64,000 nt of DNA from Scrofimicrobium sp. R131 (GCF_040256745.1 NZ_CP138335.1:1302001-1366000); one strand, 5' to 3'. Positions 53,145-62,854 are shown, counted from the first letter of the stretch. Notes: generated by a model from the sequence alone, not told the origin. Numbers and translations are program-made.

Positions 53145-54503
53145 TTACGGGTGTCGGTGGCGCCCCCAGTAGCCTTCCGCGGAGAACAGCCGGGAGACTA
53201 CTTCGTCGAGCATTCCCACCTCAACCAACAGGTCCAAGATGGTGTACCTGGGGCGAATCATTTGCGCTTTGAAATGCGTCAGACGGAACCGGTCCCAATC
53301 AATCTGGATCATCTCAGGATGATAGGGAGCCCCCACCCGAGCTAGCTGATCGGCAATTTGCTCGGGAGAAGACAGCTGTGGAACGGCCCGGTCCACGATC
53401 TGGGGCCACCGAGATTTGATCAGGTTCAACCGATCTCGCAGCTCCGTCCCCGTCAGGTGCTTGCCTACGGTGTGTTTTACCCCCTCTTCCACGATCCGAG
53501 GATCGAGCAGAGCCCGAACCCGGGCCTCAACTTCCGCGTCAGATGGCGCCTCGGCCACCACCCGGTCCACATCCAGGTTGGCCAGGTCCAGTTGCAACGC
53601 TTCGGCCCAGAGGGCGCAGGAGGCTACCGTTCCCACCCCCACTTTGAACCCGTGCGAGAGCGGAGGATCCCAATCCGTGCCGTGCCCCTCCATTTCCCAC
53701 ACGTGGGAGAACTGGTGCCCGGCTCCGGATGCCGGCCGAGAGGACTGAACCGCCTGCATGGCTAAACCCGACATGATGTTGCCCTCGGTCAGCCCAACGA
53801 TCGCTGCCGGATCCCCCGCTGCAATCCGCTCCGGATCGGCGAGCGCCGCTCGCAGGGGTCCCTGCACCAGATCCCAGGCCTGCTGGTCAATCGGTTCGAT
53901 TTCCAACGCATCGGCCAGAATCCAGTCGGCCCCGGCCGGGATCTTCTCGATCAGGTCCCCGTAGCCGGTCGCGGTCAGCCGTTTGGGAGCGGCTGCGATG
54001 ATGTCAAAATCTGCCACCAACCCGGCCGGAGCCGGGCAGTCATGGGTGCTTTTGAACCCATCTTTGGAGATTGAGGCACCAAAAGAGGCAAACCCGTCGA
54101 CTGAGGCGGCCGTGCACACGTTCAGGTACGAGCGACCCAGTTCGCCACTGGCCAACTTGGCTAGATCAGACAGGGTTCCCGCGCCAATTGAACAGACGGA
54201 GACACCCTCGATCGGACGCAGATACTCCCGGAGCTGCTCCACGTTGGAGTATCCGGCGTAGAGGGTTGGGGTGCCGGGGAAGATGTACTCACTGTCGATG
54301 GTGACACCCGCCTCCTTCAGTGAGGCCACCACCGCGGTCCCGGCGGCCGCGTAGGTGTTCTCATCGGCAACTACGACGGCCCGCTGCCCGGGAAACAGAC
54401 GAGCGAAGAGCGCGCCTGTCTGCCCGACTACTCCCCGCCCCAGCAGTGCTTCTTTGGTGTCGGTAGCGGCTGCAACCGCCCGCTCCATCAGTGAATTGGA
54501 CAT
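53145..54503 (-). CDS. Sn-glycerol-1-phosphate dehydrogenase-like protein (AraM family)
   Basis: A 452-residue member of the iron/nickel/zinc-dependent alcohol dehydrogenase-like group. Landmarks are SIGAGTLSDLAKLASGE and VCTAASVDGFASFGASI for nucleotide binding, and the metal region with GAGHQFSHVWEMEGHG and SHGFKVGVGTV. AraM of Bacillus reduces dihydroxyacetone phosphate to glycerol-1-phosphate. Here it is the last gene of a cassette with an FGGY kinase and a HAD phosphatase, so oxidation of a sugar alcohol phosphate is also possible. Confidence 0.82.
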   Translation of the reverse strand: MSNSLMERAVAAATDTKEALLGRGVVGQTGALFARLFPGQRAVVVADENTYAAAGTAVVASLKEAGVTIDSEYIFPGTPTLYAGYSNVEQLREYLRPIEGVSVCSIGAGTLSDLAKLASGELGRSYLNVCTAASVDGFASFGASISKDGFKSTHDCPAPAGLVADFDIIAAAPKRLTATGYGDLIEKIPAGADWILADALEIEPIDQQAWDLVQGPLRAALADPERIAAGDPAAIVGLTEGNIMSGLAMQAVQSSRPASGAGHQFSHVWEMEGHGTDWDPPLSHGFKVGVGTVASCALWAEALQLDLANLDVDRVVAEAPSDAEVEARVRALLDPRIVEEGVKHTVGKHLTGTELRDRLNLIKSRWPQIVDRAVPQLSSPEQIADQLARVGAPYHPEMIQIDWDRFRLTHFKAQMIRPRYTILDLLVEVGMLDEVVSRLFSAEGYWGRHRHP

Positions 54504-54521
54504 GAGATTCCTTTCTAGGGC

Positions 54522-56084
54522 TCAGGCTTGCCGATCGACAATTTCGTGACTGAGCTGTTGTACCTGGGGATAGAGGCGCATGTATTTGTCCAGGTAGAAC
54601 TGGTACTCCTCGTGCGCTGCCGGGTCCGGTTCAATGCGCTCGGTCTCGCGCACCATGTTTCGGGCGGCATCCTGGATACTGGGATACAGGCCCGCACCGA
54701 CCGCTGCCAGCATGCAGGAGCCCAGGACCACCGCGTCCCCAACTTCGGTCAACACCACCGGCAGCCCCGTCACGTCGGCGTGCATCTGCATCCATTGCTT
54801 CGACTTCGTTGCCCCACCGGCTGCCACCAGCTCCTTCGGCTGGAACCCTGCATCTTTGAACACCTTCAGGTTGTGCGCCACGCCGTAGCAGACCGCCTCT
54901 TCAATCGCGCGATACATCAGTTCAGGATTGGTGGCCAGCGTCAGTCCCAGCATGGCTCCGCGAGCTTTCGAGTCGGTGTAGGGGGTTCGGTTCCCTTGGA
55001 AGTACTCGTTGATGATCAGCCCGTCACAGCCAATGGGAAGCTTCGAGGCACGTTCATCCAGGACTCGGTACGGGTTCATGTCCAACCGCTCCGCGGCCTG
55101 GGTGATGTCGCGAGCGAAGTTGTCTTTGAACCACTTGAGGACCGAGCCGGATGAAACCAGTCCGCCTTCAACAGTGTACTGGCCCTTCACCACCGAATCG
55201 GTGAAGCCACCGAAGAAACCGGCTCCGTAGGCCGGGTTGGCCGACTGGCCGGTGATAACGTGGGAAGAACCGGTGATCACCGCGATCTTGCCCGGCTCGA
55301 CGACACCGAGTCCGATCTGACCCGCCCACGCGTCCGCACACCCCTGAGCAACCGGCGTCCCGGGCAGGAGGCCCAAATCTGCGGCCGCCGTTGGGGTCAG
55401 TCCCCCAACTGGACTTCCCAGATCAACCACTCGCTCTGGCAACTTCTCAAAGACATCCCCGCACCCGATGTGTTCGTAGAATTCCACCGGCCAGCCGCCT
55501 CGGTCCCGGTTGTAGTACATCCGCTGTGCGGCAGAGTTAATGTTGACGGTCCATTCCCCGGTCAGGCGGAACGTCAGCCAATCGGGAGCGTCCACCAGCC
55601 GATAGGCAGCATGATAGGTGTCCGGATCGTTCTCCCGGAGCCAAGCTGCCTTGAACGGGTACCACTCCGCCGTGGCGGGCATCGTCCCTTGACCGTTGTA
55701 GTCGCGGGCCCAGTGCTCAATGGTCTCGGCTCGAGCGGACTGGTCGGTGGCGCGAACGTCCATCCACATGATGGCCCTTGTCAGCGCCTGCCCGTTCTGA
55801 TCCATGGCCACCACGGTCATGGTGGTGGCATCGTACGAGATCGACGCGATATCTTTGGCCCGCACTCCGGTTTCGTTCATCACGCGGTGAACTGAGGCCT
55901 TTAGCGCCTCCCACCAGTCCCCGGGGTCCTGCTCGGCTCGACCCGGGCGGGGATGGTGCGTTGGATACGGGGTAGCGGCAAAACCAATTGGGTGACCCTG
56001 CAGGTCAAAGATTGCAGCTCGGCAGGACTCTGTCCCAAAGTCGATTCCTAACAGGAAGGGTCCTTCGTAGTCTGGTAGTACCAT
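54522..56084 (-). CDS. FGGY-family carbohydrate kinase (ribulokinase-like)
   Basis: A 520-residue cytoplasmic kinase. The first ATP-binding region GIDFGTESCRAAIFD resembles ribulokinases, and CADAWAGQIGLG and the C-terminal VAAGGATKSKQWMQMHADV are typical of FGGY kinases. The ATG at 56084 has GAGGAG upstream; a start 15 codons earlier would overlap the HAD gene. It probably phosphorylates a ketopentose, tetrulose or polyol. The exact substrate cannot be read. Confidence 0.85.
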   Translation of the reverse strand: MVLPDYEGPFLLGIDFGTESCRAAIFDLQGHPIGFAATPYPTHHPRPGRAEQDPGDWWEALKASVHRVMNETGVRAKDIASISYDATTMTVVAMDQNGQALTRAIMWMDVRATDQSARAETIEHWARDYNGQGTMPATAEWYPFKAAWLRENDPDTYHAAYRLVDAPDWLTFRLTGEWTVNINSAAQRMYYNRDRGGWPVEFYEHIGCGDVFEKLPERVVDLGSPVGGLTPTAAADLGLLPGTPVAQGCADAWAGQIGLGVVEPGKIAVITGSSHVITGQSANPAYGAGFFGGFTDSVVKGQYTVEGGLVSSGSVLKWFKDNFARDITQAAERLDMNPYRVLDERASKLPIGCDGLIINEYFQGNRTPYTDSKARGAMLGLTLATNPELMYRAIEEAVCYGVAHNLKVFKDAGFQPKELVAAGGATKSKQWMQMHADVTGLPVVLTEVGDAVVLGSCMLAAVGAGLYPSIQDAARNMVRETERIEPDPAAHEEYQFYLDKYMRLYPQVQQLSHEIVDRQA

Positions 56085-56113
56085 TTTTTCGCTCCTCTTT
56101 GAGTCTTTACTTG

Positions 56114-56962
56114 TTACTTTTCTTGCCAATTGTGCTCATCCCACACTGCCCGCGGGACCAGCTGATCGACCCGGTCTAGCACCAGCGTCGGTCGATGATT
56201 GGGATCCAGCGCGCGAACGTCGTCCCAGGTGGACTCCCCAGTCAGGGGCAGAGCCGAACTCATGCCGGCGTTTACCGCCATCGCGATGTCGGTGGAAAGT
56301 CGGTCTCCGACCATCACCACATCTTTCAGGTCGACCTCCAAGTCCCCCAGCGCTTCACGCAGCATGATGGGATTCGGCTTGCCGATTATTTCTTTGCACT
56401 TGGTTCCGGTGCAGGCTTCAACAGCCGCGATAATGGCAGCGCAGTCCGGCTCGCCCCGACCCCCAGGGAACGGGCAGTAACGGTCGGGGTTGGTGGCGAC
56501 TAGAACAGCTCGCCGATGGAACCAAATGGCATCAAATGCAATCTGGAGCTTGCGGTAGTCGAAGGTGCGGTCGTACGAGGCGACCACGACATCGATTTCG
56601 GCGGGATCGTCACTCACCCGAAAGCCTGCCTCCACCAAGGCGTCCACCAGGGGGGCTTCCGCAATCGGGAACACGGTAGCATCCGGGTGATTCCGCTTCA
56701 GCCAGCGCACCGTGGTCACCACGGTGGAGGCAATCTCTTCCAGGTCGGCTTCGATCCCCAGCCGCGCCAGCTTCTCCAGGTACTGACGGGGGTTTTTGGT
56801 CGGATTGTTCGAGAGAAACCGGACGGGCAGCTCCCGCTCTCTCAGTTCGGCCAGCAGTCGGGCCGCGCCCGGAAGCAGGTGGTCACCGAGGTAAATCGTC
56901 CCATCCATGTCGAACACGTAGGCCTGATAAAACCGGTCCGCCCAGGTCTGAATCTCACTCAT
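56114..56962 (-). CDS. HAD class IIA sugar phosphatase (NagD/AraL-like)
   Basis: A 282-residue phosphatase with VFDMDGTIYLGD at the N-terminus, FLSNNPTKNPRQY as motif II, GKPNP near residue 200, and VMVGDRLSTDIAMAVNAGM at the end. The class IIA cap lies in the middle. The AraL protein of the Bacillus arabinose operon is of this type and occurs with AraB and AraM, as here. A role in clearing a toxic phosphorylated by-product is plausible. Confidence 0.88.
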   Translation of the reverse strand: MSEIQTWADRFYQAYVFDMDGTIYLGDHLLPGAARLLAELRERELPVRFLSNNPTKNPRQYLEKLARLGIEADLEEIASTVVTTVRWLKRNHPDATVFPIAEAPLVDALVEAGFRVSDDPAEIDVVVASYDRTFDYRKLQIAFDAIWFHRRAVLVATNPDRYCPFPGGRGEPDCAAIIAAVEACTGTKCKEIIGKPNPIMLREALGDLEVDLKDVVMVGDRLSTDIAMAVNAGMSSALPLTGESTWDDVRALDPNHRPTLVLDRVDQLVPRAVWDEHNWQEK

Positions 56963-56984
56963 CGCGCTAAACCCCCGCCTCGCC

Positions 56985-57959
56985 CTAGTCCAAGAACGGC
57001 ATCGCGGCCACGGCCACCAGCGTGTTCATCACCCAGATTGCTGCTGCCGGCGGATCAATGTGCGTATCGCCGTGGCTGTACATCAGGCGAGCCATCAGCT
57101 CCCCAACAAAACCAGCGATCACACCGAACACAATCCCAGCCAGCAGGCCCACCATACCGGAGCCACTGATCTTCAAGAAGGCAATCGCTGCCAGCGAGGC
57201 CGTGATGGTCATGTGGTGAGTCACCGGCATTCTCAGGCCGCCAGCCACAAAGAAGATACAGACAGCCGAAATAGCAAACGGCAACACGTGGGCGTTGTCG
57301 AGCATCCGCGCCCAGTGCTCGTCGGCCACCGAGAGCGGCAGGATGTAGCTTCCCACCACCATCGAGGCCCCGGCGGCCAGGGTCGATGCAAAGAGTGAGA
57401 CGGTGAGCAGTTGCTTGGGTTGTTCCTGCCAGTCCAGCCACCGCGCTCCCTCGGCCGGAGGAGTCAAACGGTGGAAGATCGAGGTGCGGCCAAACATAAC
57501 GCGGGCGACCAGAGCGGAGATAACCACGGTCAGCGCCACCGTATCCGTGTGCGATCCGAGCCAAGGGATCAGTTTAATCAGGCGCTCAACCAGGTATCCC
57601 CCCGCCCCAAACAGCGCACCCACCAGGAGCACGTCGGGCCGGTTCAGGCCGGCGAGTGGACTGTTGACATCTTTGCCGCCCCCGACCAGTACCTTCTTCC
57701 TGCCCGCGTAGGCGGCAGCAGCCACGCCGCCGGCAAAGGCGATGTGAGGCCCAAATACCGGCCCAAACGAGACGTAGTCCAAAATAATCGAGTTTCCGGT
57801 TCCCGCCAGAACCCCCAGGCCCAGCAAGATCGTGACTCCGGTAAACCCAAACGCGTAGTTTGCCCCAATCATGGCCCCAAACGCGCCCCCGGCCAGGGAC
57901 ATGAGCAGCCAGAATAGGTCCATATTGCCTAGAAATTGCATCGTTGCATCAGGCATCAT
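56985..57959 (-). CDS. Polytopic membrane protein, unknown family, possible transporter
   Basis: A 324-residue protein with about eight to ten hydrophobic segments, many glycine-rich (GGAFGAMIGANYAFGFTGV, IAFAGGVAAAAYAG). A histidine pair in RMPVTHHMTITASLA could lie in a substrate path. AGAAGGA precedes the ATG. It stands between the isomerase and phosphatase genes, and the cassette has no other transporter, so it may bring in the sugar or polyol. I do not recognise a characterised family. Confidence 0.7.
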   Translation of the reverse strand: MMPDATMQFLGNMDLFWLLMSLAGGAFGAMIGANYAFGFTGVTILLGLGVLAGTGNSIILDYVSFGPVFGPHIAFAGGVAAAAYAGRKKVLVGGGKDVNSPLAGLNRPDVLLVGALFGAGGYLVERLIKLIPWLGSHTDTVALTVVISALVARVMFGRTSIFHRLTPPAEGARWLDWQEQPKQLLTVSLFASTLAAGASMVVGSYILPLSVADEHWARMLDNAHVLPFAISAVCIFFVAGGLRMPVTHHMTITASLAAIAFLKISGSGMVGLLAGIVFGVIAGFVGELMARLMYSHGDTHIDPPAAAIWVMNTLVAVAAMPFLD

Positions 57960-58008
57960 AATCGATTCCTTCTATTCGTGTGTTGTGTGGTGACAGTGCA
58001 ACCGACGT

Positions 58009-58467
58009 TCAGCAGCCCCGCCGGTCGTAACTCTCGAGCGCCGCCACTTTCGGCGCCGACGCTGAAGCCTCGTCGAACTCGTAAGATAGCCACTCACGCA
58101 CCAGGCGCCGGGCCAACTCAATCCCGATCACCCGCTGGCCCATGGTAAGAACCTGCGCGTTGTTGGAGAGAACCAGGCGTTCGACGGAGAAGGAGTCGTG
58201 GGCCACCGAGGCTCGGATCCCTTCCACCTTGTTGGCCGCCATCGCCACCCCCATGCCAGTCCCGCAGATGAACAGACCGCGATCCGCCTTTCCTTCCGCA
58301 ATCAGCTGGGCGCCTTTGACGGCGACGTGAGGGTAGTCCACGTCTTCGCCACTGCGAACCCCAACATCGATCACTTCGGCCACGCGCGGGTCAGCCTCCA
58401 GATCCGCCTTCAAAATTTCCTTGTAGTCAAACCCGGCAATATCTGCTGCCACAACGATCCTGAACAT
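58009..58467 (-). CDS. RpiB/LacAB-family sugar-phosphate isomerase
   Basis: A 152-residue isomerase of the ribose-5-phosphate isomerase B group. The catalytic cysteine region is [23 protein letters not shown], followed by [26 protein letters not shown]. Besides pentose phosphates, members interconvert tetrulose phosphates in erythritol use. Its place in an operon with an FGGY kinase suggests isomerisation of the kinase product. Confidence 0.9.
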   Translation of the reverse strand: MFRIVVAADIAGFDYKEILKADLEADPRVAEVIDVGVRSGEDVDYPHVAVKGAQLIAEGKADRGLFICGTGMGVAMAANKVEGIRASVAHDSFSVERLVLSNNAQVLTMGQRVIGIELARRLVREWLSYEFDEASASAPKVAALESYDRRGC

Positions 58468-58784
58468 GAGTGCCTCCTTGCTAGTCCATCCCTCGACGAG
58501 GTTGAAAGTACTGTAACACGGTTTACGTTACTTGCAACAGGCTTTGTGTTAATCGTGGTTGTGGTTCACGACATAGGTGCAGGAAGGCAGACAGGCCTGA
58601 CCGGCCTAATCTCGATGACTGGCCACAGTTCACCCAGGTCCAGAGCCGATGGGCGCATTGCTGGAACTTCGGGCGGCGAACAGCCTAGACCTGAATCTAG
58701 GTCGGCAAGAAATGGCAATTTACCGCCGGTTTATCCCGGTCAGCGAGACCCGGTTCCCGGTGGGCATGTGCCACACATTTTGTG
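58468..58784. promoter_or_regulatory. Control region of the polyol/sugar cassette
   Basis: This 317-base stretch holds no credible gene. It contains GTAAC-N9-GTTAC (58513-58531), an inverted repeat close to the RpiB-like start, and TTTGTGTTA at 58543. A second copy of TTTGTGTTA and the inverted repeat ACACA-TTT-TGTGT (58773-58785) lie at its far end, in the DeoR stop codon. These are candidate DeoR operators and the likely promoter of the five-gene operon. Confidence 0.45.
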
Positions 58785-59588
58785 TTAGTCAGCGGCGACA
58801 GTGATCAGCTGGCCCGGCAGTCCCCGCAGTTCGGCCAAGGCCTCCGCCGGAGCGGATTCGTCCGTCACCAGGTAGTCAAAGTCAGCCAGGTCAGCAAACC
58901 GGTGGACAGACCGGCGCGAGAACTTCGAGCCATCCGCCAGCAGCATCTTGGATTCGCTGGCAGCCAACATCGCCTGTTTGACGTCAGCCAGTTCACGATA
59001 CGGGTGGAAGCAGCCACCCGCGGCGATCCCCGAAGTGGAGACAATGCAGATGTCGGCGTGGAGATCCCGGATCTGCTTCAGCGCGGCCGAGCCGACAGAA
59101 GCTTGAGCCCACTTTTGGTACTCGCCCCCGATGATCTGCAACTGCACGTCCGGGAGGGGCTCCAGTTGTCGAGCAGCCAGCAACGAGTTAGTGATCACGT
59201 TGAGCGGGCGCTGCCCGGCCAGTTGCACCACCGCGTAAATAGCGGAAGTGGAGTCGTCCAGCATGACTGTGGCCCGGACCGGAATCAAAGGATCAACCGC
59301 GAGCGCAAACCGCTCCTTGATCGCCGAGTTTTCCCCCATCCGAAACTCGGCACTCGCCTCGTTCAAAGTGGAAGCGAGCGCAAACACGCTTCCTTTCAGC
59401 AGCGTGACCAGGCCCTGCTCCTCCAGCGTGGCAACGTCGCGATAAATCGTCATGGTGGAGACACCCATGGTCTTGGCCAACACCTCAACTGGAAGAGAAC
59501 CCGAGTCCAAGACCAGGCGAGCCACGGCCTCTTGGCGACTGCGCTGTGCCTCCAACGTGCCCCGACCGCCCGAGGTTGCCTTACTCAT
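58785..59588 (-). CDS. DeoR-family transcriptional regulator
   Basis: A 267-residue repressor with an N-terminal helix-turn-helix (LPVEVLAKTMGVSTMTIYRDVATLEEQGLV, residues 32-61) and a C-terminal sugar-phosphate-sensing domain (MLDDSTSAIYAVVQLA, VSTSGIAAGGCFHPY, LADGSKFSRRSVH). It lies upstream of the cassette on the same strand and should repress it until a phosphorylated intermediate appears. Confidence 0.92.
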   Translation of the reverse strand: MSKATSGGRGTLEAQRSRQEAVARLVLDSGSLPVEVLAKTMGVSTMTIYRDVATLEEQGLVTLLKGSVFALASTLNEASAEFRMGENSAIKERFALAVDPLIPVRATVMLDDSTSAIYAVVQLAGQRPLNVITNSLLAARQLEPLPDVQLQIIGGEYQKWAQASVGSAALKQIRDLHADICIVSTSGIAAGGCFHPYRELADVKQAMLAASESKMLLADGSKFSRRSVHRFADLADFDYLVTDESAPAEALAELRGLPGQLITVAAD

Positions 59589-59612
59589 CTGTCTCTCCTC
59601 TCCTCCGACCCG

Positions 59613-60383
59613 CTAGGCCGGCCGGACTTCAAACCCGGCGGCAGCCAACGCTTCCTTGACGTCACTCACCCGCACTACCCCAAAGTGGAACACCGAGGCA
59701 GCCAGAACGGCATCCGCCCCCGCCTGAGCCGCCTCGACGAAGTGGTGTACTTCGCCCGCTCCGCCCGAGGCAATCAGCGGCACGCTGGTCACCTCGCGCA
59801 CCTGCGACAGCATCTCCAGATCGAAGCCGGTCCGGACCCCGTCGGCATCCATCGAGTTGAGCAGAACTTCGCCCACTCCCCGCTCCTGCGCCTCGTGAGT
59901 CCAGGCCAGGGCATCCACCCCGGCCGAGCGTTTACCGCCGTGGGTAGTCACCTCGTACCGGTAGGGTTGGAACTCCCCTTTGACCCGCCGGGCGTCGACC
60001 GACAGCACCAGCACCTGGGAACCGAAAGCTTTGGCCACCTCGGTGATCAGTTCCGGCCGGGCCAACGCCGAGGTGTTGACCGAAACCTTGTCGGCTCCGC
60101 AAGCCAGGAGGGCTTCCACGTCCGCCACGGTCCGAATGCCTCCCCCAACTGTCAGGGGCACGAACACTTCTGCCGCCGTCCGCCGAACCGTCTCTCGCAT
60201 GGTGCCGCGCTCCTCCAAGGAGGCGGACACGTCTAGGAAAGTCACCTCGTCCGCGCCCTGCGCACTGTAGACGGAGGCAAGCTCAACCGGGTCGCCGGCA
60301 TCGCGCAGGTTCTCAAAGTTAACTCCCTTGACCACGCGGCCCCCGGCAACGTCCAGGCAGGGAATAACTCGAATTGCGACCAT
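59613..60383 (-). CDS. hisF: Imidazole glycerol phosphate synthase cyclase subunit HisF
   Basis: A 256-residue TIM barrel of histidine and purine metabolism. The motifs [46 protein letters not shown] and [16 protein letters not shown] are diagnostic. The gene follows the FKBP-like gene by 14 bases and precedes the DeoR gene. Confidence 0.96.
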   Translation of the reverse strand: MVAIRVIPCLDVAGGRVVKGVNFENLRDAGDPVELASVYSAQGADEVTFLDVSASLEERGTMRETVRRTAAEVFVPLTVGGGIRTVADVEALLACGADKVSVNTSALARPELITEVAKAFGSQVLVLSVDARRVKGEFQPYRYEVTTHGGKRSAGVDALAWTHEAQERGVGEVLLNSMDADGVRTGFDLEMLSQVREVTSVPLIASGGAGEVHHFVEAAQAGADAVLAASVFHFGVVRVSDVKEALAAAGFEVRPA

Positions 60384-60397
60384 GGCTTGTCCTCTCG

Positions 60398-61315
60398 CTA
60401 GTCGCTCGGGGTGATGGTTCCCAGAATATCGATAACCGCGACGATTGTGTCGTCACCGTTCGCCAGGTCGGCCGGAATGGTCACCGCAATGCGCGAGCCG
60501 ACCCGCTGATCCACCAGGGCGTCCCGCAGACCCGGCCACAGTTCGTCCACCTCGTTGACCTGCGGCAACCCCTCACCCCAAGTGTTGGTCACCACGACGC
60601 CGTCGCCCCAGCGAGCCAGCAGAAACTGGGCCAACACCTGATCACCCATGTGAACCTGGGGACCATCACCGCGCAGCAACTGCTGCACGACCAGGTTGGC
60701 CGGGGGTTCCCCGGGTCGGTGGGTAATCACCGGGCCCTCCGCGTTCAGGGCCACGCTCAGCGGCCCATCCTGCTGGCCCACCTCGGTTCCCGTCGCGACC
60801 GTGGGGAGCAGATCGACAATCACCACCTCGGTGTCATCCCCGACCGGGCGCAGGACCAGCAGGCGGGTGCCTTCAGTTCGCCCCATCACCAGGTGCGACA
60901 GTTCGGGGCCCAGATCGTCAGCGCAGGCCTGCCCCATGACAAACTTGCCCGAGTCCAGCGCCCGCCCGTCACGCCCGGAGAAGCGATGCACCTGGGCCAC
61001 CACGGGCCGGTTCTCCTCAATCACGCGGCCCGTGCCGGCCTCAACCTCGGCCACCTTCAGTGACCCCACCTCGACCGGGGCGGGGACCCCAACCACCGGT
61101 GGCGCCCCCGGTCTTCCCCCAACCGTGACCAGGTCAAGTAGTCCCTTGACCTCGCCGGATTGGGAAGCCACTTCCCGGACCGGTGGGCGCTGTCCGACCC
61201 ACAGCCAGGCGGCCCCGAAGACCGCGATCAGCGCGATCACCGCCAGCACCAAGGTGAGGAGGAGCTGGCGGCGCTTTCGGTTGGAAGCGCGGGCGACGCG
61301 ACTGGGTGGGGTCAT
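60398..61315 (-). CDS. Membrane-anchored FKBP-type peptidyl-prolyl isomerase-like protein
   Basis: A 305-residue protein with a basic N-terminus and one membrane segment (about residues 18-40). Two FKBP-like regions follow: about 85-165 ([21 protein letters not shown]) and about 215-303 ([23 protein letters not shown], ending [11 protein letters not shown]). It may fold or hold exported proteins outside the membrane. Its ATG overlaps the pafA stop as ATGA. An FKBP-like gene after pafA is frequent in actinobacteria. Confidence 0.75.
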   Translation of the reverse strand: MTPPSRVARASNRKRRQLLLTLVLAVIALIAVFGAAWLWVGQRPPVREVASQSGEVKGLLDLVTVGGRPGAPPVVGVPAPVEVGSLKVAEVEAGTGRVIEENRPVVAQVHRFSGRDGRALDSGKFVMGQACADDLGPELSHLVMGRTEGTRLLVLRPVGDDTEVVIVDLLPTVATGTEVGQQDGPLSVALNAEGPVITHRPGEPPANLVVQQLLRGDGPQVHMGDQVLAQFLLARWGDGVVVTNTWGEGLPQVNEVDELWPGLRDALVDQRVGSRIAVTIPADLANGDDTIVAVIDILGTITPSD

Positions 61316-62679
61316 GCGGGCAACTGGGGGCTGGACTGCTCAATCGCGGCAATCAGCTGATCGACCGCTTCGCTTTCGGTGGCGAACGGGTCCTGCAGGG
61401 CCAGGTTCAGGCCCCCGTCTTCGAGCCGCAGGTGAATCCAGTCGCAAGCCAGGTCGCGCCGGTTCCGCTCGGCCGCAGCGATCACTCGGCCCCGCAGATG
61501 GGCGCGGGTGGTGGGCGGCGGGGTCGTCGTCGCCACCGTCACCTGCTCGGGACTGGTCAGCCGCAGCATTACCTGCCCTGCCTCCAATTTTCCGCGCAGG
61601 CCCGCCTCGGTGATGTCATGGTAGCTGAGCAGCAGCCGGGCCACCCGCGGGTCGGCCAGTTCGGCTCCGGACCGTTCCCGATACTGGTCGACCAATCGCT
61701 TCTTGATGGCAAAGTCGATCTCGGTCTCGATCGGAGCCCAATTCCCAGACCTGACGGCCTCGATCGCGCGCTGCCAGAGTCCGACCAGGTAGCGCTGCAT
61801 CTCGCTCAGCTCCGGTTCCAGTCCGAGGATCCGGTCCAGAATTTCCTGCTGGATGTCGACCGCCCGCAGCTGGCGCCCGTCCTGCATTGGCAGCAGCAGT
61901 TGCCCGGACAGGTCGAAGTTAATGGCTTGAATGGCCTCAATCGGGTCGGCCAGAGCCAGGTCGGCCAGGTGGATGCCCCGGTCCACCGCATCCAACAGGA
62001 GCTCGGTGGCGCCGACCTTCAGGGCCGTGGTCGGCTCGGCCATGTTCGAATCGCCCACAATGACGTGCATCCGGCGATACTCGGTGGCATCGGCCAGCGG
62101 CTCGTCCCGCGTATTAATAATCGGTCGAGCGCGGGTAGTGGCAGCCGAGACAGAGTCAAACATCTGGTCGGCCCGGGCCGAAAACACGTATTGAAGCTGG
62201 CCCTCGGGGTTCCGCTTCAGGTCACCGGCACCGGCCACCACCTGGCGAGTGACGAAGTAGGCGACCAGGGCGTCGGCCACCTCGCGAAAGTCGCGTCGCC
62301 GACGCAACAGGTAGTTCTCGTGGCAACCGAACGAGTTGTGGTCGAAGTCGAAGTTGTTCCGGAACAGGTGGATTCGTCCCGCCTCCAGGCGTCCGTTGGC
62401 CTCGGTGGCCAGGTCGGACAGCAGCTGGGATCCGGCCCGGTCCTGGGCCAGCAGGTCCCACAGGTTATCGCATTCGGCGGTGGCGTACTCCGGGTGCGCC
62501 CCGACGTCCAGGTAGAGTCGACCCCCGTTGGGCAGGAACATATTGGTGGTCCGGCCGCGCTGAATCAGCGGGGCAAAGAGCTCGCGCGCCGCCGCCTCCG
62601 CGTCGAGGTCACCCCCGGCGCAGGTAATCCCGTACTCGGTTTCGACCCCGTAAATGCGCCGGTCCACCCTACTGGCCAC
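61312..62679 (-). CDS. pafA: Pup-protein ligase PafA
   Basis: A 455-residue ligase that links Pup to lysines of target proteins. The N-terminal RRIYGVETEYGITC holds the catalytic glutamate and aspartate region, and FRNNFDFDHNSFGCHENYLLRR and RPIINTRDEPLADA are typical. GTG at 62679 would overlap the pup end by 11 bases; GTG at 62667, four codons later, may be the real start. Confidence 0.95.
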   Translation of the reverse strand: MASRVDRRIYGVETEYGITCAGGDLDAEAAARELFAPLIQRGRTTNMFLPNGGRLYLDVGAHPEYATAECDNLWDLLAQDRAGSQLLSDLATEANGRLEAGRIHLFRNNFDFDHNSFGCHENYLLRRRRDFREVADALVAYFVTRQVVAGAGDLKRNPEGQLQYVFSARADQMFDSVSAATTRARPIINTRDEPLADATEYRRMHVIVGDSNMAEPTTALKVGATELLLDAVDRGIHLADLALADPIEAIQAINFDLSGQLLLPMQDGRQLRAVDIQQEILDRILGLEPELSEMQRYLVGLWQRAIEAVRSGNWAPIETEIDFAIKKRLVDQYRERSGAELADPRVARLLLSYHDITEAGLRGKLEAGQVMLRLTSPEQVTVATTTPPPTTRAHLRGRVIAAAERNRRDLACDWIHLRLEDGGLNLALQDPFATESEAVDQLIAAIEQSSPQLPA

Positions 62680-62845
62680 CCTTTTGGACGAACCCCTGCA
62701 CGAACGCCTCCGCGTTCTGCTCCAACACGGTGTCGATCTCGTCCAGAATGGAATCCAGCGCGTTCACCTGAATCTGGCCGCCGGGCAGGTCCATCGGTTC
62801 TTCGTCGTCGGGACCGGAACCACCGTAAATCTGGGTGCTACTCAT
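62669..62845 (-). CDS. pup: Prokaryotic ubiquitin-like protein Pup
   Basis: A 58-residue protein. The C-terminal half is NALDSILDEIDTVLEQNAEAFVQ followed by GFVQKGGQ. The final Gly-Gly-Gln is the form that Dop deamidates to Glu before ligation by PafA. It lies between dop and pafA, with GAGGAAACA before the ATG. The N-terminal half is disordered and acidic, as expected. Confidence 0.96.
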   Translation of the reverse strand: MSSTQIYGGSGPDDEEPMDLPGGQIQVNALDSILDEIDTVLEQNAEAFVQGFVQKGGQ

Positions 62846-62854
62846 TGTTTCCTC

